Shown: positions 32,968-43,306 of the stretch, in pieces
Position numbering within the stretch: position 1 is the stretch's first letter
Layout: each line of letters begins with the position of its first letter
Assembly: GCA_046290575.1 (NCBI GenBank)
Contig: JBKAGX010000001.1
Span: 186,001-250,000 of the forward strand
Reading direction: 5' to 3'
Source: JANQQJ01 sp046290575
GTDB lineage: Bacteria > Pseudomonadota > Alphaproteobacteria > SMXS01
Length of the DNA stretch: 64,000 bases
The notes under the pieces: generated by a model
Told to the model about the DNA's origin: nothing
The model's input: the letters and a program-made list of their open reading frames with translations, nothing else
Databases searched by the model: none
Program-made: the position numbers and the translations under genes

Positions 32968-33774
32968 TTAGAAGCCCAGAATATCCTGCATGGAATAAAG
33001 GCCGGGGTCTCTGCCGCTGGTCCAGAGGGCAGCCTGCACGGCCCCGCGCGCAAAGATCATCCGGTCGGCGGCCTTGTGGGTGATTTCTATCCGTTCGTCA
33101 TCGGCGGCGAACACCACGGAATGGTCGCCGGCCACGTTACCGCCACGCAATACGGCGAAGCCGATGTCGCCGCGCTTGCGGGCGCCGGTGATTCCGTCAC
33201 GGCCCCGGTCCGCTACCTGGTCCAGATTGACCTGACGCCCGTCTGCTGCGGCCTGACCCAACGCCAGCGCTGTCCCTGAAGGGGCGTCGATCTTGTGTCG
33301 GTGATGCATCTCGACAATCTCGATGTCGAACTCCTCCCCCAGGGCCGCTGCTGCTTGCCGGGTCAGCGCCAGCGCAAGATTGACACCCAGGGAGAAATTT
33401 GCCGCCTGTATGACTGCCGCCGTTTCGGCCGCTGCTTCAATCGCTTGCTGCTGGGCCGCTTCCAGGCCGGTGGTGCCGACGACATAGGATGTCCCGGTCT
33501 CGGCAACCAGCGCCGCGTGTCTTTCGATGACGGCGGGGACCGTGAAGTCGATGATGACATCAGCCGCCTCGACCAGGGCCCGTGTGTCGGTGGTCAGTGC
33601 AATCCCGGCGGGCTCGAGCCCCGCAAGAGTGCCCAAATCCTTGCCCTGGCCGGCATGGGTGTCGGCATCGACGCCGCCAAGCAGCACGCAGCCTTCGGCA
33701 TCATTGATCGCCCGGACCAGTGCCCGGCCCATGCGGCCGCCGGCGCCTAAGATTCCAATTGAAAGCTCGGTCAT
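32968..33774 (-). CDS. dapB: 4-hydroxy-tetrahydrodipicolinate reductase
   Basis: 268 residues. The NAD(P)H loop is GILGAGGRMGRALV at the N-terminus, and the catalytic signature is IVEMHHRHKIDAPSGTALAL (about residues 153-172), with the active-site His and Lys. It makes tetrahydrodipicolinate for lysine and peptidoglycan. It lies downstream of dnaJ on the same strand, an order conserved in alphaproteobacteria, but with about 70 bases between them. Confidence 0.97.
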   Translation of the reverse strand: MTELSIGILGAGGRMGRALVRAINDAEGCVLLGGVDADTHAGQGKDLGTLAGLEPAGIALTTDTRALVEAADVIIDFTVPAVIERHAALVAETGTSYVVGTTGLEAAQQQAIEAAAETAAVIQAANFSLGVNLALALTRQAAAALGEEFDIEIVEMHHRHKIDAPSGTALALGQAAADGRQVNLDQVADRGRDGITGARKRGDIGFAVLRGGNVAGDHSVVFAADDERIEITHKAADRMIFARGAVQAALWTSGRDPGLYSMQDILGF

Positions 33775-33847
33775 GAGTCGCCTCCATCAAGGTGGCGCGG
33801 TGTAGCACGGAACGAAGAAGACGGGAAAGCCGGCAGCCGGTAAGGAT

Positions 33848-34999
33848 CTAGTCCGTCAAATCTTCCCAAAACTCTTTGGCCTTGGAAAAGAAGCTCTCCG
33901 ACTCAGGGCTTGAATTACCGCTGGTTTCGTCAAATTTCTTCAGCAGTTTCTTCTGTTCAGACGTCAGATTAACCGGTGTTTCAACATCGACATGGACGAA
34001 CATATCACCATGGCCGCCGCGCTGCAGCCGTGGCATTCCCTTTCCGCGCATGCGGAACTGACGTCCGCTCTGCGTGCCTTCGGGGATGGTGATGCGGGCG
34101 CGTTTGCCTTCGATGGTCGGTACTTCGATCTGGCCGCCCAAAGCCGCTGTCGTCATCGGAATGGGAACGCCGATGTGCAGATCGTTGCCTTCGCGCTGGA
34201 ACATGCGGTGACGGCTGACGGAAAGAAACAGATAAAGGTCGCCCGGCGGGCCACCCCGCATGCCGGCCTCCCCCTCACCGCCCAGGCGGATTCTCGTGCC
34301 GTTTTCAACGCCTTGCGGGATATTGACCGACAGCGTTTTTTCCCGCTGGACCTGGCCGCTACCATGGCAGGAGGTGCAGGGGTCGCTTAGCGTCTGGCCT
34401 GCACCGCGGCAGGCGGGACAGGTGCGTTCGACCGTGAAGAAACCCTGCTGCGAGCGGACCTTGCCCATGCCGTTACATGTCGTGCAGTCGATCGGCTTGC
34501 TGCCGGGCGCCGCGCCACTGCCGTCGCAGGTATCGCAACCGACGGACGTTTCGATGGTGATCTGCGCCTTCTTGCCCGTATAGGCTTCTTCCAGGGTGAC
34601 GGTGTAGTCGTAGCGCAGATCGGCGCCACGTTGTGCAGCGCTGGCGCGTCCACCGCCTGGACCACCCCGTCGGCCGAACGAATCGCCGAACAGGTCGTCA
34701 AAAATGTCAGAGAAATTGCCGCTGAAGTTGAAGCCGCCGGCGCCCGGGCCTGCGCCTGGCCCGCCCATGCCGGCTTCAAACGCGGCATGACCGAATTGAT
34801 CGTAGGCCGCCCGCCTTTCCGGGTCCTTCAGAACCTCATAGGCTTCATTGATCTCCTTGAACTTGTGCTCGGCTGCTTCATCATCCGGGTTACGGTCCGG
34901 ATGATATTGCATGGCGAGCTTGCGAAACGCCTTTTTGAGCTCGTCATCCGACGCGCCCCGGGCGACTCCCAACGTCTCGTAATAGTCCGCCTTTGCCAT
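33848..34999 (-). CDS. dnaJ: molecular chaperone DnaJ
   Basis: 383 residues. The J domain has MQYHPDRNPDD with the HPD triplet (about residues 33-35), a Gly/Phe linker follows, and the zinc domain has four CxxCxGxG units: CDTCDGSG, CTTCNGMG, CPACRGAG and CTSCHGSG. The C-terminal substrate domains are complete. It stimulates the ATPase of DnaK and delivers clients. It is the second gene after dnaK. Confidence 0.98.
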   Translation of the reverse strand: MAKADYYETLGVARGASDDELKKAFRKLAMQYHPDRNPDDEAAEHKFKEINEAYEVLKDPERRAAYDQFGHAAFEAGMGGPGAGPGAGGFNFSGNFSDIFDDLFGDSFGRRGGPGGGRASAAQRGADLRYDYTVTLEEAYTGKKAQITIETSVGCDTCDGSGAAPGSKPIDCTTCNGMGKVRSQQGFFTVERTCPACRGAGQTLSDPCTSCHGSGQVQREKTLSVNIPQGVENGTRIRLGGEGEAGMRGGPPGDLYLFLSVSRHRMFQREGNDLHIGVPIPMTTAALGGQIEVPTIEGKRARITIPEGTQSGRQFRMRGKGMPRLQRGGHGDMFVHVDVETPVNLTSEQKKLLKKFDETSGNSSPESESFFSKAKEFWEDLTD

Positions 35000-35067
35000 G
35001 GCTTACCCGCATCCTGTCAGTGGCCCGCCAAATGCCCGAGGGCACCTGGCGGGGCAGTATCTTGTGA

Positions 35068-36987
<1,920 letters not shown>

Positions 36988-37083
36988 GTTCTTTTTCCTC
37001 CTGGCAAACCGGTGCAGCCATAGTTGCTATGCACCAAACCGGCTCCCTGCGGGTCCAAACTGGGTTTGGATTTTGTACCGACG

Positions 37084-37114
37084 CTATATAGTGAGGCCCC
37101 AAACGGCCTACAAG
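37084..37114 (-). promoter_or_regulatory. candidate sigma-32-type promoter of dnaK
   Basis: Read on the minus strand, CTTG is followed after about 17 bases by CACTATATAG, close to the CTTG and CYTATNT pattern of alphaproteobacterial heat-shock promoters. It lies about 95 bases before the dnaK ATG. The match is not perfect in the downstream element. Confidence 0.5.
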
Positions 37115-37173
37115 CGGTGCTGCTGAATTTTCTGCACCCCGCGGAATGGCTCGGTTCCTAAGAATATGAGTGA

Positions 37174-37731
37174 GTGATGAGAATGCGTATTTCGACTGTG
37201 TTGGTTTCGGGGCTGGTAGCATTAGGGTTGGCAGCATGTGGCGCTGAAGAGACAGAACCCGCGACCACAGACGCCGCACCCGAAACTGAGGTTTTACAGG
37301 AAAGCCCAGAATCTGCTCCAGAATCTGCTCCAGCATCTTCCTCGGAATCAGAAGCCGAGTCGCCTGCCCATACTCTTGTCGTTTTGAACGCCTGGGCGCG
37401 CCTGAACCCGATTCCGGGCCGCCCGGCCGCAGTCTATTTCACGGCTTCATCGCCGGTGGATGATGAATTGGTCGGCGTCTCAACGAGCGTTGCAGAACGC
37501 GCCGAACTTCACACCCATGAACATGCGGACGGTATGATGCGGATGATGAAGGTCGAGTCATTTCCGATGACCGCTGAAGGGCCGCTCGAATTTGTGCCCG
37601 GCGGTCATCACGTCATGCTCTTTGGGGTCAGCGAGGGGCTGGCCGACGCCAGTTCGTTCCCGCTGACGCTCGAGTTTAAAAATGCGGGCGCGATCGAGGT
37701 GCTCGTCAATGTTGGCGAACATAGCCCGTGA
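37174..37731 (+). CDS. PCu(A)C-type copper chaperone lipoprotein
   Basis: About 185 residues. The N-terminus is a lipoprotein signal with lipobox LGLAAC, then a Glu/Ser/Ala-rich linker that includes a tandem ESAP repeat, then a PCu(A)C domain. The copper-ligand set is visible: a His cluster in ELHTHEHADG, methionines in GMMRMM, and HHVM near the end of the domain. Relatives carry periplasmic Cu(I) to cytochrome oxidase. The GTG at 37174 and ATGs at 37177 and 37183 are all possible starts. Its stop overlaps by 4 bases (GTGA) a 17-codon remnant of a cupin gene. It is the first half of a tandem duplication. Confidence 0.88.
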   Translation: MMRMRISTVLVSGLVALGLAACGAEETEPATTDAAPETEVLQESPESAPESAPASSSESEAESPAHTLVVLNAWARLNPIPGRPAAVYFTASSPVDDELVGVSTSVAERAELHTHEHADGMMRMMKVESFPMTAEGPLEFVPGGHHVMLFGVSEGLADASSFPLTLEFKNAGAIEVLVNVGEHSP

Positions 37732-37778
37732 CCGCTGACGAGATCATCGCCGCGCTGGGGCTCGAGCCGCATCTGTGA
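37728..37778 (+). pseudogene. 17-codon remnant of the DUF985 cupin gene
   Basis: A GTG-initiated reading of 16 residues and a stop, MTADEIIAALGLEPHL, is nearly the same as the first 16 residues of the intact cupin at 38435 (MTADDVIAALGLQPHP). By eye the first 45 bases differ at about 6 positions. It overlaps the upstream chaperone stop and the downstream paralogue start, both by the sequence GTGA. It is best read as the cut 5' end of a cupin copy left by tandem duplication. It could still act as a coupling leader. Confidence 0.8.
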
Positions 37779-38401
37779 AACCAATGGTCGGCGCGGCATT
37801 TGTGTTTGGTGGGCTTTGTTTGACGGGCGTGATGCTTGGTCTAGCTGCGTGCTCTGACTACAAAACTATCGCTGACAGTCCTTCCCTTTCAGCCGATGCC
37901 ACTTGTGAGCCATCGGTAGACATTGTAGTCAGGTTCCGTCCGGATGAAGGTTCGATGTTTCCAGATCATCCAGATGTGCCTCACATTGCGGGGGCCTGGG
38001 CGCGACTGAGTCCAGCGCAAGGCCAGCCCGATGCGGTCTACTTTACGATTTTCTCTTCGACAGATGAGGTTCTCAACGGCGCGAGTTCGCCGGTCGCTGA
38101 GCGAATTGAAATTCAAGTGAACGAAAACGTCGACGGGTTTTCAGGCATGACGAGCGCCGACAGCATGCCAATTTTCGGCGGCGTTCCCAGAGTATTTTTT
38201 CCAACCGGTCCGCGTCTGATGTTGTTTGGTGTGGATGGTTTCTACAGAGAAGGCGATGTCTTCCCCATCACGTTTCGGTTTGAATCGGGACATGAAATCC
38301 AGGTCAGTGTTGCCGTCGGGGAACCCGATCACGGAATCCAAGTAAGAAGTATGTCGCCTGAAGAAGTCCTGGCACATAGACAAGAAGTTCATTGTGAGTA
38401 G
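37775..38401 (+). CDS. degenerate PCu(A)C-like lipoprotein paralogue lacking His ligands
   Basis: 208 residues. The lipoprotein signal ends LGLAAC, and the following domain aligns with the chaperone at 37174 through GAWARLSPAQGQPDAVYFT and SSPVAERIEI. Where the first copy has ELHTHEHADG, this copy has EIQVNENVDG, so all three histidines are replaced by amides; the HHVM of the first copy is PRLM here. Copper binding of the usual kind is therefore unlikely. A C-terminal extension of about 25 residues ends the protein. The GTG at 37775 overlaps the cupin-fossil stop; an ATG at 37784 is an alternative. Confidence 0.8.
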   Translation: MKPMVGAAFVFGGLCLTGVMLGLAACSDYKTIADSPSLSADATCEPSVDIVVRFRPDEGSMFPDHPDVPHIAGAWARLSPAQGQPDAVYFTIFSSTDEVLNGASSPVAERIEIQVNENVDGFSGMTSADSMPIFGGVPRVFFPTGPRLMLFGVDGFYREGDVFPITFRFESGHEIQVSVAVGEPDHGIQVRSMSPEEVLAHRQEVHCE

Positions 38402-38434
38402 TTCTCTGCCAAAATCCACGAACTGGCGTAACCT

Positions 38435-38854
38435 ATGACCGCTGACGACGTCATCGCCGCGCTGGGTCTCCAGCCGCACCCGGAAGGCGGCTATTTCGCT
38501 GAAATACACCGGGCAGATGCGCCGGGTGGCGGCCGCAGCCCGGTCACCTCGATCTACTATCTGTTGAAAGAGGACGAGCGGTCGCACTGGCACCGCATCG
38601 ATACAACCGAAATCTGGCACTTTCATGCCGGGGCGCCGATGCTGCTGCAAATCGCTGAAGAGGGGAAAGCCGCCCAGCGTCACCTGCTGGGTGCTGCGCT
38701 TGATCTGGGGCAGCGGCCGCAGGCGATCGTCCCGCCGCAGGCGTGGCAGTCCGCCGAACCGCAGGGGCACTGGTCGCTGGTCGGGTGCACGGTTGCGCCG
38801 GGGTTCGAGTTCGCGTCGTTTGAGATGGCGCCCAAGGGGTGGGTGCCGGGTTAG
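38435..38854 (+). CDS. DUF985 cupin-domain protein
   Basis: 139 residues of a compact cupin. The pattern LQPHPEGGYFAEIHRAD is the DUF985 signature at the N-terminus, followed by SIYYLLKEDERSHWHRID and EIWHFHAGAPMLL, which carry the metal-site histidines, and the end QGHWSLVGCTVAPGFEFASFEMA. Function is unknown; structures of relatives are RmlC-like barrels. It follows the degenerate copper-chaperone paralogue by 33 bases, and its own 5' end is found duplicated at 37728. Confidence 0.9.
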   Translation: MTADDVIAALGLQPHPEGGYFAEIHRADAPGGGRSPVTSIYYLLKEDERSHWHRIDTTEIWHFHAGAPMLLQIAEEGKAAQRHLLGAALDLGQRPQAIVPPQAWQSAEPQGHWSLVGCTVAPGFEFASFEMAPKGWVPG

Positions 38855-38870
38855 GCTGAAGGCGTCCTTA

Positions 38871-39003
38871 GCCCCCTCACCCAGCTCCGGCTAGGCGCGC
38901 TGCGCTTGCTGAGTCTACGCAAGCCCTCTCCCCGGCGGGGAGAGGGATACTGGAGCTTGGAGCGCGCGTGAGCGGACACCTAGCGTAGGTAGGGTGAGGG
39001 GGC
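38871..39003. repeat. long intergenic palindrome between convergent cupin and grpE genes
   Basis: The outer arms GCCCCCTCACCC (38871-38882) and GGGTGAGGGGGC (38992-39003) are perfect. At the centre CCCTCTCCCC-GGC-GGGGAGAGGG (38924-38946) is a ten-base-pair hairpin. Such elements recur widely in proteobacterial genomes. Here it ends two bases before the grpE stop codon and may act as a two-way terminator. Confidence 0.85.
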
Positions 39004-39004
39004 G

Positions 39005-39694
39005 CTACTCGGTCTCGGCTTCGGAAGCATTGGCAGCCGTATCATCATCTCTAGCTTCGGCCTCCTCGACCTTCGGCTCTTCCGGCGGTTTCGGGCGTTT
39101 GGTCACGCCCACCATGGCCGGGCGCAGCAGGCGGTCGTCCAGCACATAGCCAATCTGCATTACCTCGGTGACGGTCCCATGCGGTTTTTCCGCATCCTCG
39201 ACCTCGAACATCGCCTGGTGCAGGTTGTGATCGAACTTCTCACCATGCGGCTGCACCTCTTTGATGCCGTGCTTTTCAAAGACGGACACCAGTTCGCGGC
39301 CGGTGAGTTCAACCCCCTCAACCAGTGTGCCAAAGGTCTCATCTTCTTTGGCATCGTCGGGCAGCGCATCAAGCGCCCGGCCCAGATTGTCGGCAACCGA
39401 GAGAAGGTCGCGCGCGAAATTGGTGATCGCGAATTTTGATGCATCCTGTTTCTCGCGTTGGCTGCGGCGGCGGATATTCTCGTTTTCCGCCAGCGCGCGC
39501 AGCACCTTGTCTTTCATTTCGTCGACTTCACGGCGGGCAGCTTTCAGCCGCTCCTGCAGGGTCTCGGTCTCGCTGAGCTTGAGCTCTTCGGGCTCAGCCG
39601 GTTCGGCTGCCGCATCAAAATCCAGGGCTTCCGTTTCCGGTGCGTCCGTTTCAGCCGCCTTGTCGTTGGCGGGCTTTTCGTTTTCGTCGCTCAC
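39005..39694 (-). CDS. grpE: nucleotide exchange factor GrpE
   Basis: 229 residues. A long acidic N-terminal region (rich in Glu, Ala, Asp) precedes the coiled coil around LQERLKAARREVDEMKDKVL and NIRRRSQREKQDASKFA, and the C-terminal beta wing contains KHGIKEVQPHGEKFDHNLHQAM and TVTEVMQIGYVLDDRLLRPAMVGVTK. It releases ADP from DnaK. It starts 11 bases after hrcA on the same strand, the usual hrcA-grpE pair. Confidence 0.98.
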   Translation of the reverse strand: MSDENEKPANDKAAETDAPETEALDFDAAAEPAEPEELKLSETETLQERLKAARREVDEMKDKVLRALAENENIRRRSQREKQDASKFAITNFARDLLSVADNLGRALDALPDDAKEDETFGTLVEGVELTGRELVSVFEKHGIKEVQPHGEKFDHNLHQAMFEVEDAEKPHGTVTEVMQIGYVLDDRLLRPAMVGVTKRPKPPEEPKVEEAEARDDDTAANASEAETE

Positions 39695-39705
39695 TGTTTC
39701 AGTCC

Positions 39706-40743
39706 TTAGCTTAGAAGCCGGCCCACAACGCGGGCCGTATAATCGACCATCGGCACCACGCGGGCATAGTTAATGCGCGTGGGACCAATAACACCAACAA
39801 CACCAACAACGTTGCGTTGTTCGTTGGCATAGGGTGCCAGGATCACCGACGACCCGGAGAGGCTGAACAGCTGGTTCTCCGACCCGATGAAAATCCGAAC
39901 GCCCTTGGCATCGTTGGTCAGGTCAAGCAGATGTAGGAAGTCGCGCTTGTTTTCAAGGTCCTCAATCAGTTTTCTGATCCGTTCCAGATCTTCCGCCGCG
40001 TCCAGATTCTCCAGCAGATGGCTCTGGCCATGGACAATCAGGATCTGATCGCCGCCCTCACCGGACAGGATCGCCAGGCCGTCCTGGGCCACCTTGGCGC
40101 TCAATTCGTCGAGCTGAGCCTGATGCAGCCGCAGTTCTTCCGCGATAACTGTTTTGGCTTCTTCCAGTGTCTTGCCGGTCAGCCGCGCACTCAGATAGTT
40201 GCTGGCCCGGGTCAGCGTCGACGGCATCATGCCGGCCGGCAGCTCCATGATCCGGTTTTCCACATGGCCGTCTTCGGTGACCAGAACGGCCAGCGCCTGT
40301 GTCGGACCGAGGCTGACAAAATCCACATGCCGAATCGGGCTGTTGAATTTGGGGGCAACGACAAGCCCGGCAGCGTGTGACAGGCCGGACAGAAGCGCGG
40401 AAGCCTCATTCAGCACACCGTCCAGTGCCCGCCCGCCCGCGGCGCAGCGGCCTTCGATGGCATTGCGTTCATCGATCGATAAATTGCCAAGCTCCAGCAA
40501 GCCGTCGACGAACATGCGCAGGCCCTGCTGTGTAGGCATTCTCCCGGCGGAAGTGTGCGGCGCATAAAGCAGCCCGGCATCTTCCAGATCCGCCATCACA
40601 TTGCGGATGCTGGCGGGCGACAGGTTCAAGTCCAGCTGGTTGGCAAGCGTACGTGAGCCCACGGGCGCACCGGTATCGAGATAGTTCTCGACGATGCCCC
40701 GGAAGATATCGCGTGTGCGCTCGTTAAAGTCTTCAATCATCAT
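39706..40743 (-). CDS. hrcA: heat-inducible transcription repressor HrcA
   Basis: 345 residues from the ATG at 40743. The winged helix is in RDIFRGIVENYLDTGAPVGSRTL and SPASIRNVMADLEDAGLLYAPHTSAGRMPT, a nearly invariant HrcA region. The inserted dimerising domain and the C-terminal ending VGVIGPTRINYARVVPMVDYTA are also typical. HrcA represses groESL-type operons at CIRCE sites; I found no CIRCE sequence in this window. An in-frame TTG lies 24 bases upstream, but the ATG fits the family start. Confidence 0.96.
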   Translation of the reverse strand: MMIEDFNERTRDIFRGIVENYLDTGAPVGSRTLANQLDLNLSPASIRNVMADLEDAGLLYAPHTSAGRMPTQQGLRMFVDGLLELGNLSIDERNAIEGRCAAGGRALDGVLNEASALLSGLSHAAGLVVAPKFNSPIRHVDFVSLGPTQALAVLVTEDGHVENRIMELPAGMMPSTLTRASNYLSARLTGKTLEEAKTVIAEELRLHQAQLDELSAKVAQDGLAILSGEGGDQILIVHGQSHLLENLDAAEDLERIRKLIEDLENKRDFLHLLDLTNDAKGVRIFIGSENQLFSLSGSSVILAPYANEQRNVVGVVGVIGPTRINYARVVPMVDYTARVVGRLLS

Positions 40744-40846
40744 TCGCCTATGTAGGGGGTCCGCCAAACCCCGTCAACGCAGGGTGGACGGGCGACGTCC
40801 CTCACGATAGAACCCGCAGCACACTCATCCAGTAAGGAACAACAGC

Positions 40847-41566
40847 ATGCGCCCATCTGGCCGCGCGGCCGACGAGCTTCGCAATGTCACTCTCGAAACC
40901 GGATTTTCCCCTTATGCAGAAGGCTCCTGCCTCATCCGGTTCGGTGGGACCCATGTGCTGTGCACCGCCACATTGGATGAGGGCGTCCCGCGCTTTCTGC
41001 GCGGGTCCGGCGGCGGTTGGGTCACCGGCGAATATGGCATGCTACCGCGGGCGACCCATACGAGGGGCCGGCGCGAGGCGGCGCGCGGCAAGCAGTCCGG
41101 CCGTACCCAGGAAATCCAGCGACTGATCGGGCGCAGCCTGCGCGCGGTCACCGATATGTCGAAGATGGGCGAGCGTCAGGTCGTCATCGATTGCGACGTG
41201 ATTCAGGCGGATGGCGGCACCCGCACGGCCTCCATCACCGGCGGCTATGTGGCGCTGCACCTGTGTTTCCAGAAAATGCTGGCGGATGGCCTGATCGACG
41301 AGGTTCCGCTGACCGACCATGTCGCGGCGGTATCCTGCGGGATTTTCGATGGCGTGCCCGTGCTCGACCTTGATTATCCGGAAGACTCAAATGCCCAGGC
41401 GGATGCCAATTTCGTGCTGACCGGTACGCATGGCATCGTTGAAATTCAGGGGACCGCCGAGGAAGAGCCCTTTGCAGAAGATGCCTTCATGACGCTGCTG
41501 TCGCTGGCCAAGAAGGGCGTCGGCGAGTTGGTTGATCTACAGCAAAAGGCGATCGAGGCTGCCTGA
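40847..41566 (+). CDS. rph: ribonuclease PH
   Basis: 239 residues. MRPSGRAADELRNVTLETGF is the invariant start, followed by VTGEYGMLPRATHTRGRREAA (about residues 58-78) and the phosphate-binding GRTQEIQRLIGRSLRA, then VIDCDVIQADGGTRTASITGG. It trims tRNA 3' ends by phosphorolysis. The start codon overlaps no other gene; its stop overlaps rdgB by one base (TGATG). It diverges from hrcA. Confidence 0.98.
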   Translation: MRPSGRAADELRNVTLETGFSPYAEGSCLIRFGGTHVLCTATLDEGVPRFLRGSGGGWVTGEYGMLPRATHTRGRREAARGKQSGRTQEIQRLIGRSLRAVTDMSKMGERQVVIDCDVIQADGGTRTASITGGYVALHLCFQKMLADGLIDEVPLTDHVAAVSCGIFDGVPVLDLDYPEDSNAQADANFVLTGTHGIVEIQGTAEEEPFAEDAFMTLLSLAKKGVGELVDLQQKAIEAA

Positions 41567-42165
41567 TGGCCCGCCGGTTCGCAGGCGGGACGCTGGTTGT
41601 CGCCAGCCACAACCCCGGCAAGGTCCGCGAAATCGGTGATCTGCTGCGCCCGCTGGGTGTTAAGGCGGTTTCAGCGGGAAAGCTTGGGCTTGATGAACCG
41701 GAAGAAACCGGCACCACCTTCATTGCCAACGCAGAGCTGAAGGCACTGGCGGCGGCCAGTGCCGCGGACCTTCCGGCGCTTGCCGATGATTCCGGGCTGG
41801 TTGTGCATGCGCTGGGTGGCGATCCCGGCATCTATTCAGCGCGTTGGGCCGGGCCGGGCAAGGATTTCTCTGTCGCAATGGAAAAGGTCGAAGCTGCGCT
41901 TGAGGGTAAAGACGACCGCAGCGCGCACTTCACCTGTGCGCTTTCGCTGGCGTGGCCGGATGGCCATGTCGACAGCTTTGAAGGCTATGTGCACGGCGCC
42001 TTGGTTTGGCCGCCGCGCGGCGACAAGGGGTTCGGTTATGATCCTGTCTTCGTTGCCAACGGCCATGACATCACCTTCGGAGAAATGGACCCGGACCGGA
42101 AACACGCCATCAGCCACCGGGCAGACGCGTTCCGGCAATTGCTCGATGCCTGTTTCAGAGACTGA
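41566..42165 (+). CDS. rdgB: non-canonical purine NTP pyrophosphatase (RdgB/HAM1)
   Basis: 199 residues. VVASHNPGKVREIGDLL holds the substrate-binding SHNPGK, EETGTTFIANAELKA (about residues 45-59) the acidic metal site, LADDSGLVVHALGG the catalytic acids, and GFGYDPVF with SHRADAFRQL the base-recognition region. It hydrolyses ITP, dITP and XTP. It overlaps rph by one base and hemW by 20 bases. Confidence 0.97.
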   Translation: MARRFAGGTLVVASHNPGKVREIGDLLRPLGVKAVSAGKLGLDEPEETGTTFIANAELKALAAASAADLPALADDSGLVVHALGGDPGIYSARWAGPGKDFSVAMEKVEAALEGKDDRSAHFTCALSLAWPDGHVDSFEGYVHGALVWPPRGDKGFGYDPVFVANGHDITFGEMDPDRKHAISHRADAFRQLLDACFRD

Positions 42166-43306
42166 ATTCGGTGTCTATGTCCACTGGCCCTTCTGCCTGC
42201 AGAAGTGCCCCTATTGCGATTTCAACAGCCATGTGCGCGAGGCCGTCGATCAGGCCCGCTGGCGCAAGGCGCTGCTGAAAGAAATCGACCAGACGGCGGC
42301 GCTGACGCCGGGCCGCACGGTGACCAGCATTTTTTTTGGCGGTGGTACGCCGTCCTTGATGGCGCCGGAGACCGCAGGCGCGGTGATCGAGCGGATTGGT
42401 GAGCGCTGGGGCTTCTCAGACGATGTGGAGATCACGCTGGAGGCCAACCCGACCAGTATCGAGGCGGGCCGGTTCCGAGACTTTGAGCGCGCCGGAATCA
42501 ACCGGGCATCTGTGGGCGTGCAGGCGCTGAATGACCCGGACCTCAAGGCGCTGGGCCGGGGGCACAGTGCCGATGAAGCCCGCGATGCCGTCGCACTGGC
42601 GCGCGATAGTTTTCCGCGCTTCTCGTTCGATCTGATCTACACGCGGCCCGGACAGACGGTCGCGCAGTGGGAGGCTGAACTGGGCGAAGCGCTCGCGATG
42701 GCGGGCGATCATCTCTCGCTTTACCAGCTCACCATGGAACCCGGCACGGCGTTTCATGCGGCCTGGCGCGCCGGCGTGCTGAAACTGCCCGATGAAGACA
42801 CCGGCGCGGCGCTCTATGAACGCACGCAAGCGATGTGTGAAGCGGCCGGCCTCCCCGCCTACGAGATTTCAAACCATGCCCGGCCGGGCCGCGAAAGCCG
42901 CCACAACATGACCTATTGGCGCTATGGCGAGTATGCGGGCATCGGACCGGGTGCGCATGGTCGGCTGCACATGGACGATGGCGTTGTCGCCACGGCCAAC
43001 CGCCGCAAGCCGGAAAGCTGGCTGGCGCTTGTCGAGGCGCAGGGCGACGGGCGCGAAACGGCGGAGCCGGTGCCACCCGCCGAACGCGCTGAAGAAATGA
43101 TCATGATGGGCCTGCGCACAACCGAAGGCGTGAACATCGCGCGGCTGGAGGCGCTGTCGGGGCGGCCGCTTGGCGAAATTGCCGATGCTAACGAGATCGA
43201 CCGGCTGAAGCAGGGCGGCCTGCTTGAAACGACCGCAACCCATCTTCGGGCGACCTCGAAAGGCCGCCCGGTCCTCAATGCCGTAATCGAAGCGCTGCTG
43301 GCTTAG
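42146..43306 (+). CDS. hemW: radical SAM haem chaperone HemW
   Basis: 386 residues. The radical SAM cluster motif is PFCLQKCPYCDFNSH near the N-terminus (about residues 18-32), FFGGGTPSLM is the SAM-binding glycine motif, and the HemW-distinguishing SRHNMTYWRYGEY segment is present, separating it from the CPO enzyme HemN, whose cluster motif begins with an extra YxxYP element. Its role is haem insertion or haem binding. I chose the ATG at 42146, inside the end of rdgB. Confidence 0.93.
   Translation: MPVSETEFGVYVHWPFCLQKCPYCDFNSHVREAVDQARWRKALLKEIDQTAALTPGRTVTSIFFGGGTPSLMAPETAGAVIERIGERWGFSDDVEITLEANPTSIEAGRFRDFERAGINRASVGVQALNDPDLKALGRGHSADEARDAVALARDSFPRFSFDLIYTRPGQTVAQWEAELGEALAMAGDHLSLYQLTMEPGTAFHAAWRAGVLKLPDEDTGAALYERTQAMCEAAGLPAYEISNHARPGRESRHNMTYWRYGEYAGIGPGAHGRLHMDDGVVATANRRKPESWLALVEAQGDGRETAEPVPPAERAEEMIMMGLRTTEGVNIARLEALSGRPLGEIADANEIDRLKQGGLLETTATHLRATSKGRPVLNAVIEALLA

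Noticed and set aside
39706..41000. CIRCE element for HrcA near hrcA, grpE or rph
   Set aside because: I looked for TTAGCACTC-N9-GAGTGCTAA or a close form and saw none here or before dnaK.
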